The notes below the pieces were generated by a model that saw nothing but the letters and a program-made list of their open reading frames with translations, did not search any database and had not been told where the DNA came from. 6,435 nucleotides of DNA from contig CAMNYG010000085.1 in NCBI GenBank assembly GCA_946570335.1, positions 1 to 6,435 on the forward strand. Reading direction: 5' to 3'. Below are positions 1 through 6,052 of this stretch, one piece after another (positions within the stretch are counted from its first letter, which is position 1; the number at the start of each line of letters is the position of its first letter). The DNA comes from an uncultured Dietzia sp. GTDB lineage: Bacteria > Actinomycetota > Actinomycetes > Mycobacteriales > Mycobacteriaceae. A program made the position numbers and the translations under genes.

Positions 1-165
1 GTGCTCCCGAACATCTTCCTGGACATGGGCAGCGGGGGTGGAGATCTCCAGAACATGCCGTTCGGTGGCACCGCCGTGCTCATCATGGTCTCTGTCGGCC
101 TCGACACCGTGAAGCAGGTCGAAGCGCAGCTGATGCAGCGCAACTACGAGGGCTTCCTCAAGTAA
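1..165 (+). CDS. secY: Preprotein translocase subunit SecY, C-terminal end (partial)
   Basis: The first 54 codons of the window, read in frame 1 and ending in TAA, match the C-terminus of actinobacterial SecY, the membrane channel of the Sec protein-export machinery. The fragment contains FGGTAVLIM and VGLDTVKQ and ends in the characteristic NYEGFLK. The hydrophobic stretch at about fragment residues 23-34 is the remains of the last transmembrane helix, followed by the charged cytoplasmic tail that faces the ribosome and SecA. The 5' part lies outside the window; the GTG at position 1 is simply an internal valine codon. The gene is followed after 50 bases by adk, the usual order at the end of the spc cluster. 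The identification rests on remembered family sequence and is firm because the tail is highly conserved. Confidence 0.95.
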   Translation: MLPNIFLDMGSGGGDLQNMPFGGTAVLIMVSVGLDTVKQVEAQLMQRNYEGFLK

Positions 166-215
166 GCGCGTAGCAGCTCGAGCACGTCACTATCTCAGAA
201 AGGCTGGTCCCCACC

Positions 216-761
216 ATGCGTCTCGTCCTCCTCGGCCCTCCCGGAGCCGGCAAGGGAACCCAGGCCGCCCTGCTCTCCGAGAAGCTCGGCGTCCCGCACA
301 TCTCCACCGGCGACCTGTTCCGCGCGAACATCTCGCAGGGGACGGACCTCGGCAAGGAGGCGAAGTCCTACATCGACGCGGGGAACCTCGTCCCGGCCGA
401 CGTCACCAACCGCATGGTCGCAGCGCGTATCGCCGAGCCGGACGCCACCGAGGGTTTCCTCCTCGACGGCTACCCGCGCAGCGTAGAGCAGGCGGACGCG
501 CTGAAGGTCATGCTCGCCGAGGCCGGCTCCTCACTCGACGGAGTGCTCGAGTTCCGCGTCGACGAGGACACCGTGGTGGCCCGTATGCTGGCCCGCGGTC
601 GTGAGGACGACACGGAGGACGTGATCCGCAACCGGATGGCGGTCTACAACTCGGAGACGGCGCCGCTGCTGGAGTACTACGCGTCGGAGCTCTCGACCAT
701 CGATGCGGTCGGCGAGGTCGACGAGATCAACGCCCGCGCGCTCTCCGCACTCGGTCGCTGA
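216..761 (+). CDS. adk: Adenylate kinase, short form
   Basis: This encodes a 181-residue cytosolic adenylate kinase, which catalyses ATP + AMP <-> 2 ADP. The P-loop GPPGAGKGT is at residues 7-15. The AMP-binding (NMP) segment starts at about residue 30 (STGDLFR) and runs to about residue 60. The conserved DGYPRS is at 84-89, with the AMP-contacting arginine at 88. The LID region is the short type: [16 protein letters not shown] (about 126-141) carries the catalytic arginines but has no room for the zinc-finger or long LID insert of 210-220-residue enzymes. This length equals that known for mycobacterial Adk, so the protein is not truncated. The ATG at 216 is supported by the P-loop distance and by a GAAAGG Shine-Dalgarno just upstream (about 198-203). 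The stop lies 8 bases before map, so the two genes are probably co-transcribed and translationally coupled. Confidence 0.97.
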   Translation: MRLVLLGPPGAGKGTQAALLSEKLGVPHISTGDLFRANISQGTDLGKEAKSYIDAGNLVPADVTNRMVAARIAEPDATEGFLLDGYPRSVEQADALKVMLAEAGSSLDGVLEFRVDEDTVVARMLARGREDDTEDVIRNRMAVYNSETAPLLEYYASELSTIDAVGEVDEINARALSALGR

Positions 762-769
762 CCACGGCC

Positions 770-1573
770 GTGTTCGGAAGATCCCGCAAGGGCGCGGTCG
801 CCGCACGTACCCCGGGCGAACTCGACGCGATGGAGGCGGCCGGCCGAATCGTCGGCCGAGCGCTGATCGCGGCACGCGATGCCGCGGTCCCCGGTGCCAC
901 CACGGCAGATCTCGACGAAATCGTCGAGCAGCTGATCCGGGATGCCGGTGCCGTGCCGTCGTTCAAGGGATACGAGGGCTTCCCCGGATCCATCTGCTCC
1001 TCGGTCAACGAGGTCGTGGTGCACGGCATCCCCGGGTCGTCGACGGTGCTCACCGAGGGCGACCTCGTGTCCGTCGATTGTGGGGCGATCCTCGACGGCT
1101 GGCACGGGGACTCCGCGTGGTCCTTCGGGGTCGGAGAGCTCGATCCCGCAGTGCGGGCGTTGAACGACGCCACGAGGGAGGTCCTCGCCGAGGGAATGCT
1201 CGCGATGCATCCCGGCAACCGGCTGACCGATGTCTCGCACGCCCTCGAGGTGGCCACCCGACGCGCTGAGGAGCGGCACGGTGTCGCCCTCGGGATCGTG
1301 GACGGCTACGGGGGACACGGGATCGGCCGCGAGATGCACGAATGGCCGTTCCTCGCGAACGAGGGCAAGCCCGGCCGAGGGCCGAGGCTCCAGGAGGGCT
1401 CGGTCCTGGCGATCGAGCCGATGCTCGTCCTCGGCGGAGAGACGGACACCGAAACCCTTTCCGATGACTGGACCGTGGTGACGGTGGATGGCTCGCCGGC
1501 CGCGCACTGGGAGCACACCATCGCCGTGACCGCCGACGGGCCCCGGATCCTCACGCCCCGGCCTCGGGAATGA
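770..1573 (+). CDS. map: Methionine aminopeptidase, type I
   Basis: This 267-residue cytosolic metallopeptidase removes the N-terminal methionine from new proteins. The pita-bread fold residues are all present. Metal ligands are D103 (VSVDCG), D114 (WHGDSAW), H183 (GYGGHGIG), E216 (AIEPM) and E248 (HWEHT). The substrate-contacting histidines are H85 (VVHGIP) and H190. The length and the sequence around GELDAM resemble mycobacterial MapA as I recall it. There is no long SH3-binding N-terminal extension, only about 20 residues before the catalytic domain. The start is GTG at 770, the only plausible start upstream of the conserved region, 8 bases after the adk stop. No convincing Shine-Dalgarno precedes it, so translation probably depends on ribosomes finishing adk. 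The secY-adk-map order is classical. A second MetAP elsewhere in the genome is likely, as in mycobacteria, but cannot be seen here. Confidence 0.96.
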   Translation: MFGRSRKGAVAARTPGELDAMEAAGRIVGRALIAARDAAVPGATTADLDEIVEQLIRDAGAVPSFKGYEGFPGSICSSVNEVVVHGIPGSSTVLTEGDLVSVDCGAILDGWHGDSAWSFGVGELDPAVRALNDATREVLAEGMLAMHPGNRLTDVSHALEVATRRAEERHGVALGIVDGYGGHGIGREMHEWPFLANEGKPGRGPRLQEGSVLAIEPMLVLGGETDTETLSDDWTVVTVDGSPAAHWEHTIAVTADGPRILTPRPRE

Positions 1574-1580
1574 CCGGCGG

Positions 1581-1598
1581 CTCGGTGCGACACCCGAG
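1581..1598 (+). terminator. Hairpin just downstream of map, possible terminator
   Basis: Seven bases after the map stop, CTCGGTG (1581-1587) can pair with CACCCGAG (1591-1598), with one bulged C and a CGA loop. The stem is GC-rich and short, and the following bases (ACGAGTTCTT) contain only a few T's. It may act as a weak intrinsic terminator separating the secY-adk-map transcript from the lipase gene. The lack of a true T-tract keeps confidence low. Confidence 0.3.
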
Positions 1599-1676
1599 AA
1601 CGAGTTCTTATACGTAGTCTTCTCCGCATATCGTGTGTTCGACGCGAACATCAGGCCATCCTCGAAAGGTGCCGGC
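1597..1676 (+). promoter_or_regulatory. Putative promoter/operator region of the lipase gene
   Basis: This stretch between map and the lipase is AT-richer than its surroundings. It holds two inverted repeats with GAAC/GTTC half-sites: AGAAC-GA-GTTCT (1597-1608) and TGTTCG-ACG-CGAACA (1636-1650). Between them lies CTTATACGTAGTCT (1607-1620), which contains -10-like words: TAGTCT at 1615-1620 fits the actinobacterial TANNNT pattern. I see no good -35 at the right distance. A Shine-Dalgarno GAAAGG (1664-1669) lies 7 bases before the ATG at 1677. The layout resembles a promoter flanked by repressor sites, but the regulator is unknown. The GAAC/GTTC spacing does not match the LexA box, which has GAAC and GTTC separated by four bases. 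Confidence 0.35.
1607..1615 (+). repeat. CTTATACGT word, copy 1 (upstream of lipase)
   Basis: The 9-base word CTTATACGT occurs here, about 60 bases before the lipase ATG. An identical copy at 3005-3013 lies about 70 bases before infA. It is AT-rich against a very GC-rich background. It may be part of a -10/start-site region, but its function is unproven. Confidence 0.4.
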
Positions 1677-2960
1677 ATGCTCTCACGCCCTCAGGCTGGT
1701 CGTCCGACCCCCTCACTGACGTGGGCCGGGGTCCTTGTCCTCATGGTTCTCGCGCTGATCGCCGGGCAACTCACGAGCGCGTTCGCGCCGTCGGCGGCGG
1801 CGCAATCCGTAGCGGACGACGCCGGTGGTTCGCTCATGGCGCAGCCCGGGCCGGGGCCCTTCTACCAGGCGGATCCGGAGGTCTTGTCCGAGGCCAGACC
1901 AGGACAGGTCATCAACTCACGTGGCGCCGCGATGCCGGCCTTCGCGGGTTACGGCATCACCGAGATCGCCTACCGGTCGACCGACACCGCGGACCGCCCG
2001 ATCCTGGCCACCGCGACGGTGGTGCGTCCGCATGATGCGCGTCCCAACGGTCCCGTCCTGAGCTACCAGCACTACCTCAACGCGCTCGGGCAGGGATGCG
2101 CGCCGACCGAGACGCTGGTCAATCCGACGGTCGAGACCGTCCAGGACAACGCGATGGCATTCCTCCGGATTCAGCTGGACCGGGGCTGGACTGTGCTCAT
2201 CCCGGATCATCTCGGTCCGAAGGTCGCGTACCCGGGTGGACAGTTGTCGGCACGGATCGTACTCGACGGGATGCGTGCGGTGCGCGACGACCCGCGTTTC
2301 GAATCCGCCGGTAGCAGGTTCGGCGCCCTGGGTTACTCGGGCGGGGGGATCGCCAGTGCGTGGGTCTCGCTCATGCACGACGAGTACGCGCGCGACGTCA
2401 ACCTGGTCGGTGTCGCCCAGGGCGGGGTCCCGACGGATATGACCACGATGGCCCGCATGATCGGCAACCTCCCACACCCGGCGTTCGGTCTCGCCTTCGC
2501 AGCCGCCATCGGTATGGCCCGTGAGTACCCGGACAGCATCCGGCTCGAAGACAAGCTGACCCCGGAGGGGTGGGGGCTGTACGAACAGCTTCGAGGCCGG
2601 TGCACCGCGACACTGCTCACCCTGGGGGCGTTCCGGTCGGTTCCCATGGTGCTGGCCGGGGGAGACCTCCTGGCGGAGGAGGGGCTGATGCGCGCGTTCG
2701 CGGACAACAGCATCCGGTTGAGCCCCGATGTCCCCCGGGTACCGGTGTTCATGTGGCATGCGAGAACCGATCCACTCGTACCCTTTTGGGATGCGGAGGA
2801 GACCGCCAGGCGCTATTGCCGCGAGGGGGCCGCCCTGACGTGGCAGCCGGGCATCGCTCCGGAGCATCTGATGGGGGCGGTCGAGAAGCTCCCCGCGGCC
2901 TTCGATTGGTTGCAGCAGCGATTCGACGGGGTCCCGGCGGGCGCCGCCTGCCACGTGTGA
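1677..2960 (+). CDS. Secreted lipase/esterase, secretory lipase (LIP) family alpha/beta-hydrolase
   Basis: This encodes a 427-residue exported hydrolase that probably cleaves ester bonds of lipids outside the cytoplasm. A Sec-type signal peptide is clear: basic residues near the start, a hydrophobic core at about 16-32, and a cleavage region SAAAQS with likely cleavage after A42. The nucleophile elbow GYSGG places the catalytic serine at S221. D365 (ARTDP) and H397 (PEHLMG) complete the expected triad, and QHYLNALGQG at about 131-140 is typical of the family. Four cysteines (141, 309, 381, 425) could form two disulfides, fitting an exported protein. Spacings are close to those I recall for Candida lipase A. 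The ATG at 1677 is chosen over an in-frame GTG at 1635 because GAAAGG lies 7 bases upstream and it gives a normal signal peptide; the GTG would add 14 polar residues. Arginine is encoded by rare AGA/AGG four times. The exact substrate is unknown. The gene is not part of the usual ribosomal cluster. Confidence 0.88.
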   Translation: MLSRPQAGRPTPSLTWAGVLVLMVLALIAGQLTSAFAPSAAAQSVADDAGGSLMAQPGPGPFYQADPEVLSEARPGQVINSRGAAMPAFAGYGITEIAYRSTDTADRPILATATVVRPHDARPNGPVLSYQHYLNALGQGCAPTETLVNPTVETVQDNAMAFLRIQLDRGWTVLIPDHLGPKVAYPGGQLSARIVLDGMRAVRDDPRFESAGSRFGALGYSGGGIASAWVSLMHDEYARDVNLVGVAQGGVPTDMTTMARMIGNLPHPAFGLAFAAAIGMAREYPDSIRLEDKLTPEGWGLYEQLRGRCTATLLTLGAFRSVPMVLAGGDLLAEEGLMRAFADNSIRLSPDVPRVPVFMWHARTDPLVPFWDAEETARRYCREGAALTWQPGIAPEHLMGAVEKLPAAFDWLQQRFDGVPAGAACHV

Positions 2961-2963
2961 GTC

Positions 2964-2975
2964 CCCGGCGCCGGG
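2964..2975. repeat. 12-bp perfect palindrome after the lipase gene
   Basis: CCCGGCGCCGGG lies 3 bases after the lipase stop and just before the -35 candidate of infA. It has no loop and no T-tract, so it is a poor terminator by itself, although a shorter stem could form in RNA. It may instead be a protein-binding site or chance in GC-rich DNA. Confidence 0.25.
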
Positions 2976-2976
2976 A

Positions 2977-3006
2977 TTGGCGCAGAGTGCGGCACTGCCG
3001 TAGGCT
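2977..3006 (+). promoter_or_regulatory. Probable promoter of infA and the downstream alpha operon
   Basis: TTGGCG (2977-2982) and TAGGCT (3001-3006) are separated by 18 bases. They fit a housekeeping sigma-70-type promoter with the actinobacterial TANNNT -10 box. Transcription would start near 3013, giving an infA leader of about 70 bases. In that leader, GGTGTGC (3015-3021) can pair with GCGCACC (3028-3034), including one G-T pair. It is the best promoter candidate in the window and sits where the translation gene block resumes after the lipase. No start-site data are available, so this is a consensus-based inference. Confidence 0.5.
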
Positions 3007-3013
3007 TATACGT
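3005..3013 (+). repeat. CTTATACGT word, copy 2 (upstream of infA)
   Basis: This exact copy of the word at 1607-1615 overlaps the last two bases of the TAGGCT -10 candidate of infA and reaches the expected transcription start. The matching bases around the lipase copy do not form a TANNNT box at the same offset, so the two promoters would not be identical. Confidence 0.4.
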
Positions 3014-3082
3014 CGGTGTGCCCACCAGCGCACCCTAGTCCGGTAGACGTCACCCGGGGAATCGTGGAGGACCGTAACCAGC

Positions 3083-3304
3083 ATGGCAAAGAAAGACGGA
3101 GCCATCGAGGTCGAGGGCCGTGTCATCGAGCCGTTGCCGAACGCAATGTTCCGCATCGAGCTGGAGAACGGGCATAAGGTCCTCGCCCACATCAGCGGGA
3201 AGATGCGGCAGCACTACATCCGCATCCTTCCGGAGGACCGCGTCGTCGTGGAGCTCTCGCCCTACGACCTGACGCGTGGCCGGATCGTCTACCGCTACAA
3301 GTAA
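3083..3304 (+). CDS. infA: Translation initiation factor IF-1
   Basis: This 73-residue protein is essentially a single OB-fold (S1-like) domain covering residues 5-73. IF-1 binds the ribosomal A site of the 30S subunit and works with IF-2 and IF-3 in choosing the initiator tRNA and start codon. The sequence [12 protein letters not shown], the central [22 protein letters not shown] and the ending GRIVYRYK are nearly identical to IF-1 of mycobacteria, and the length is standard. The ATG at 3083 is fixed by this conservation; GGAGG at 3066-3070 is the likely Shine-Dalgarno, with a long spacer of 12 bases. The gene has its own upstream promoter candidate and precedes the alpha operon, as expected. 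Unlike many relatives, it is not followed by rpmJ. Confidence 0.98.
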   Translation: MAKKDGAIEVEGRVIEPLPNAMFRIELENGHKVLAHISGKMRQHYIRILPEDRVVVELSPYDLTRGRIVYRYK

Positions 3305-3472
3305 AGACGCTCAACTCCCTGAACCAGCCGCCGGGCCCCTCGCGGGTCGGGCGGGTTCACACCCCCGGACGCGGAGGCCGGGGCCCCGATCGGATCGCTC
3401 ATCGTGAGATGACCGTCCGGGACGGGGGCGGTCGGGGAGCAGACCTACCGCACGACGAAAGAGAATCGCCAT
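3305..3472 (+). promoter_or_regulatory. Structured gene-free leader between infA and rpsM
   Basis: These 168 bases encode no recognisable protein and can fold into several hairpins. First, GAACC (3321-3325) pairs with GGTTC (3354-3358) and encloses further GC pairs (3329-3332 with 3350-3353, and 3336-3338 with 3344-3346). Second, CCCCGG (3363-3368) pairs with CCGGGG (3378-3383). Third, TCATC (3399-3403) pairs with GATGA (3408-3412) around a GTGA tetraloop. Fourth, GACCG (3411-3415) pairs with CGGTC (3429-3433); it shares bases 3411-3412 with the third, so the two exclude each other, at least in part. The end carries a Shine-Dalgarno GAAAGAGA (3457-3464), 8 bases before rpsM. In Escherichia coli the alpha operon is repressed by S4 binding an RNA structure before rpsM; an analogous role here is only an inference. 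The first hairpin could also be a terminator-like element after infA, but no T-tract follows. Confidence 0.4.
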
Positions 3473-3841
3473 ATGGCACGCCTTGCTGGCGTTGATCTCC
3501 CACGCGACAAGCGCATGGAGATCGCGCTCACCTACATTTTCGGCATCGGTCGTACCCGATCGCTCGAGATCCTGGAGCGGACGGGCATCGACCCGAACCA
3601 GCGCACCAAGGACCTCACCGATGAGCAGCTGACCGTCCTTCGTGACGACATCGAGGGCAACTACAAGGTCGAGGGTGACCTTCGCCGCGAGATCCAGGGC
3701 GACATCCGCCGGAAGATCGAGATCGGCAGCTACCAGGGACTGCGCCACCGTCGTGGCCTGCCCGTCCGTGGCCAGCGCACCAAGACCAACGCCCGCACCC
3801 GCAAGGGTCCGAAGAAGACCGTCGCCGGAAAGAAGAAGTAA
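3473..3841 (+). CDS. rpsM: 30S ribosomal protein S13
   Basis: This 122-residue protein sits in the head of the small ribosomal subunit, where it contacts 16S rRNA, the P-site tRNA and the 50S subunit through intersubunit bridges. The start [14 protein letters not shown] and GIGRTRS at about 24-30 are family hallmarks. The helical middle is followed by the [20 protein letters not shown] segment (about 91-110) and a lysine-rich tail ending in GKKK that reaches toward the tRNA. The length is normal. The ATG at 3473 is preceded at 8 bases by GAAAGAGA. The stop codon TAA overlaps the start of rpsK by one base (TAATG), so the two proteins are probably made by coupled translation. It is the first gene of the alpha-operon block here. 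Confidence 0.98.
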   Translation: MARLAGVDLPRDKRMEIALTYIFGIGRTRSLEILERTGIDPNQRTKDLTDEQLTVLRDDIEGNYKVEGDLRREIQGDIRRKIEIGSYQGLRHRRGLPVRGQRTKTNARTRKGPKKTVAGKKK

Positions 3842-4248
3842 TGCCCCCCAAGTCACGCGCTGCGGGCCCCAAGAAGTCGGGTCGTCGCAGGGAGAAGAAG
3901 AACGTCGCTCACGGCCAGGCCCACATCAAGAGCACGTTCAACAACACCATCGTTTCGATCACCGACCCCAGCGGTGCCGTCCTGTCCTGGGCGTCCTCGG
4001 GCCACGTGGGCTTCAAGGGTTCGCGTAAGTCGACGCCCTTCGCCGCTCAGCTCGCCGCGGAGAACGCCGCCCGCAAGGCGCAGGAGCACGGCATGAAGAA
4101 GGTCGACGTCTTCGTCAAGGGCCCCGGCTCGGGTCGTGAGACCGCGATCCGCTCGCTCCAGGCCGCCGGCCTCGAGGTGGGCACGATCTCCGATGTCACC
4201 CCCCAGCCCCACAACGGCTGCCGTCCGCCCAAGCGGCGTCGAGTCTGA
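3841..4248 (+). CDS. rpsK: 30S ribosomal protein S11
   Basis: This 135-residue protein belongs to the platform of the 30S subunit near the mRNA exit site and interacts with S7 and 16S rRNA. Conserved blocks are [15 protein letters not shown] (about 28-42), [19 protein letters not shown] (52-70), VKGPGSGRE (92-100) and the C-terminal [15 protein letters not shown]. The N-terminus (about 1-20) is lysine/arginine-rich and variable, as in relatives. The start ATG shares its A with the rpsM stop. GGAAAG at 3827-3832, inside the end of rpsM, is a usable Shine-Dalgarno. A 22-base gap leads to rpsD, so the three ribosomal genes are likely one transcript. Confidence 0.98.
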   Translation: MPPKSRAAGPKKSGRRREKKNVAHGQAHIKSTFNNTIVSITDPSGAVLSWASSGHVGFKGSRKSTPFAAQLAAENAARKAQEHGMKKVDVFVKGPGSGRETAIRSLQAAGLEVGTISDVTPQPHNGCRPPKRRRV

Positions 4249-4270
4249 GCCGGAAGGAACGCACTGAACC

Positions 4271-4876
4271 ATGGCACGTTACACCGGCCCAGTAACCCGA
4301 AAGTCCCGTCGTCTCGGGGTGGACCTCGTGGGTGGAGACACCGCCTTCGAGCGTCGTCCCTTCCCGCCCGGCCACCACGGCCGTGCGCGGATCAAGGAGT
4401 CCGAGTACCGCCTCCAGCTGCAGGAGAAGCAGAAGGCCCGCTTCACCTACGGCGTGATGGAGAAGCAGTTCCGTCGCTACTACGAGGAGGCGAACCGCCG
4501 TCCCGGTAAGACCGGTGAGAACCTCCTCCAGATCCTCGAGTCGCGTCTCGACAACGTCGTCTACCGCGCGGGTCTCGCGCAGACGCGTCGTCAGGCTCGT
4601 CAGCTCGTGAGCCACGGACACCTGAGGGTCAACGACCAGAAGGTGACCATCCCGAGCTACCGCGTCTCGCAGTACGACATCATCGACGTCCGTCCCAAGT
4701 CCACCAAGATGGACTGGTTCGAGATCGCCCAGGAGAGCCTCGGCGAGCGTCCCGTCCCGGCGTGGCTGCAGGTCGTTCCGACGAACCTCCGCATCCTCGT
4801 CCACCAGCTCCCCGAGCGCGCCCAGATCGAGGTGCCGCTGCAGGAGCAGCTGATCGTCGAGCTCTACTCGAAGTGA
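4271..4876 (+). CDS. rpsD: 30S ribosomal protein S4, cysteine-free type
   Basis: This 201-residue primary rRNA-binding protein nucleates assembly of the 30S body and helps shape the mRNA entry channel. The N-terminal domain begins MARYTGPVTRKSRR and includes PPGHHGRARIKESEY (32-46) and the helical ARFTYGVMEKQFRRYY (56-71). The S4 RNA-binding domain covers about 91-155, with the core SRLDNVVYRAG and SHGHLRVN. The C-terminus HQLPERAQIEVPL...LIVELYSK is typical. There is no cysteine, so it is the zinc-independent form rather than the four-cysteine form. GGAAGGAA at 4252-4259 serves as Shine-Dalgarno, 11 bases before the ATG. In E. coli, S4 is the translational repressor of its own operon; whether it binds the leader before rpsM here is unknown. 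It is followed by a 106-base hairpin-rich spacer before rpoA. Confidence 0.98.
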   Translation: MARYTGPVTRKSRRLGVDLVGGDTAFERRPFPPGHHGRARIKESEYRLQLQEKQKARFTYGVMEKQFRRYYEEANRRPGKTGENLLQILESRLDNVVYRAGLAQTRRQARQLVSHGHLRVNDQKVTIPSYRVSQYDIIDVRPKSTKMDWFEIAQESLGERPVPAWLQVVPTNLRILVHQLPERAQIEVPLQEQLIVELYSK

Positions 4877-4884
4877 TCTGTCCT

Positions 4885-4933
4885 CCACCGTCGCCGGGCA
4901 GGCTGCGCTATGCGGCCCGCCCGGCGACGGTGG
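4885..4933 (+). terminator. Long GC-rich hairpin in the rpsD-rpoA spacer
   Basis: Eight bases after the rpsD stop, CCACCGTCGCCGGGC (4885-4899) is perfectly complementary to GCCCGGCGACGGTGG (4919-4933). Inside it, after an A/C mismatch, 4901-4906 can pair with 4912-4917 (one T-G pair) around a five-base loop, giving about 21 pairs in all. The following bases are GTTCCC, not a T-tract, so it is not a classical intrinsic terminator. It could be a partial terminator of the U-less kind proposed for actinobacteria, an RNA-processing or stability element for the rpsM-rpsK-rpsD message, or a protein-binding site. The structure itself is certain from the sequence; its role is inferred. Confidence 0.6.
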
Positions 4934-4940
4934 GTTCCCA

Positions 4941-4962
4941 CGGCGTCAAATAGCGGACGCCG
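4941..4962 (+). promoter_or_regulatory. Second hairpin just before the rpoA ribosome-binding site
   Basis: CGGCGTC (4941-4947) pairs perfectly with GACGCCG (4956-4962) around the loop AAATAGCG. The stem ends 6 bases before the Shine-Dalgarno GAAAGAGG (4969-4976), which is 6 bases from the rpoA ATG. It lies 7 bases after the longer hairpin. It may affect ribosome access or mRNA processing at rpoA. I find no convincing promoter between the hairpins and rpoA. Confidence 0.45.
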
Positions 4963-4982
4963 AGAATCGAAAGAGGTAGCAC

Positions 4983-6017
4983 ATGCTCATCTCCCAGCGG
5001 CCCACCCTGACCGAAGAGGTCATCTCCGAGAACCGGTCGCGCTTCGTGCTCGAGCCTCTCGAGCCGGGCTTCGGCTACACCATCGGCAACTCGCTGCGTC
5101 GAACGCTGCTGTCGTCCATCCCGGGCGCGGCCGTCACCAGCATCCGTATCGAGGGTGTCCTGCACGAGTTCACGACCGTGCCGGGCGTGAAGGAGGATGT
5201 CACCGACATCATCCTGAACCTCAAGGGCCTGGTCGTCTCGTCCGTCGAGGACGAGCCGGTCACCATGTACCTCAAGAAGCAGGGCCCGGGCGTCGTCACC
5301 GCTGGTGACATCGTGCCTCCCGCCGGCGTCGAGGTGCACAACCCGGATCTGCACATCGCCACCCTGAACGAGAAGGGGCGCCTGGAGATCGAGCTGGTCG
5401 TCGAACGGGGGCGTGGTTACGTCCCCGCCGGGCTGAACAAGGACGCGGGTCACGAGATCGGCCGTATCCCGGTCGACTCGATCTACTCGCCCGTCCTCAA
5501 GGTGACCTACAAGGTCGAGGCCACCCGTGTGCACCAGCGCACGGACTTCGATCGCCTGGTCCTGGACGTGGAGACCAAGAATTCGATGGTCCCCCGTGAC
5601 GCCCTGGCCTCTGCCGGTAAGACCCTCGTGGAGCTGTTCGGGCTCGCCCGTGAGCTCAACGAGGAGGCGGAGGGCATCGAGATCGGGCCGAGCCCGGCCG
5701 AGGCCGACCACATCGCCGCCTACGGCATGCCCATCGACGACCTGGACCTGTCGGTTCGGTCCTACAACTGCCTCAAGCGTGAAGGCGTCCACACGGTGGG
5801 CGAGCTCGTCGCGCGCAGCGAGTCGGACCTGCTCGACATCCGTAACTTCGGTCAGAAGTCGATCGACGAGGTCAAGGTCAAGCTCGTCGAGCTCGGCCTC
5901 TCGCTCAAGGACGCGCCCCCCGGGTTCGATCCCGCCTCGGTTGCCGGCTATGACGCCGAGACCGGGACGTGGACCGACGAGGGCGGCGAGGATTACGCCG
6001 AGACCGAGCAGCTCTGA
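4983..6017 (+). CDS. rpoA: DNA-directed RNA polymerase subunit alpha
   Basis: This 344-residue subunit forms the dimer on which beta and beta' assemble. The N-terminal domain (about 1-230) shows [20 protein letters not shown] (21-40) and [11 protein letters not shown] in the dimer and beta-binding region, plus [12 protein letters not shown]. After a linker, the C-terminal domain (about 245-312) contains [13 protein letters not shown] and [12 protein letters not shown]. Residues R259, N262, G290, K292, S293 and E296 match the E. coli UP-element and activator-contact residues R265, N268, G296, K298, S299 and E302. An acidic tail ending in EDYAETEQL follows, as in Mycobacteriales relatives. The ATG at 4983 is supported by GAAAGAGG at 4969-4976. 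The gene lies in its conserved place between rpsD and rplQ, but a structured spacer before it suggests its level may be set apart from the ribosomal proteins. The gap to rplQ is 35 bases. Confidence 0.98.
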   Translation: MLISQRPTLTEEVISENRSRFVLEPLEPGFGYTIGNSLRRTLLSSIPGAAVTSIRIEGVLHEFTTVPGVKEDVTDIILNLKGLVVSSVEDEPVTMYLKKQGPGVVTAGDIVPPAGVEVHNPDLHIATLNEKGRLEIELVVERGRGYVPAGLNKDAGHEIGRIPVDSIYSPVLKVTYKVEATRVHQRTDFDRLVLDVETKNSMVPRDALASAGKTLVELFGLARELNEEAEGIEIGPSPAEADHIAAYGMPIDDLDLSVRSYNCLKREGVHTVGELVARSESDLLDIRNFGQKSIDEVKVKLVELGLSLKDAPPGFDPASVAGYDAETGTWTDEGGEDYAETEQL

Positions 6018-6052
6018 CGAGCGCTCGGCACACATATTCCTAGGAGAATCTG

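Noticed and set aside
1597..1650. LexA/SOS box before the lipase
   Set aside because: The actinobacterial SOS box has GAAC and GTTC separated by four bases; here the first repeat has two bases and the second has the reverse order GTTC...GAAC.
1635..1676. Upstream GTG start for the lipase
   Set aside because: It would add 14 polar residues before the signal peptide and has no Shine-Dalgarno; the ATG at 1677 has GAAAGG at ideal spacing.
677..1678. Minus-strand open frame of 333 codons opposite map
   Set aside because: It is a shadow of map, whose metal ligands are all in place on the plus strand.
1917..2954. Minus-strand open frame of 345 codons opposite the lipase
   Set aside because: It is arginine/proline/glycine-rich with no recognisable motif, while the plus-strand gene has a signal peptide, catalytic triad and Shine-Dalgarno.
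4908..6035. Long open frame of 375 codons on the minus strand opposite rpoA
   Set aside because: It lies fully opposite the well-supported rpoA gene, has composition typical of the reverse complement of GC-rich coding DNA, and resembles no family I know.
6018..6045. Short palindromes CGAGCGCTCG (6018-6027) and TCCTAGGA (6038-6045) between rpoA and rplQ
   Set aside because: They are short and loopless, and the second mostly reflects the Shine-Dalgarno; they are likely chance and not good terminators.
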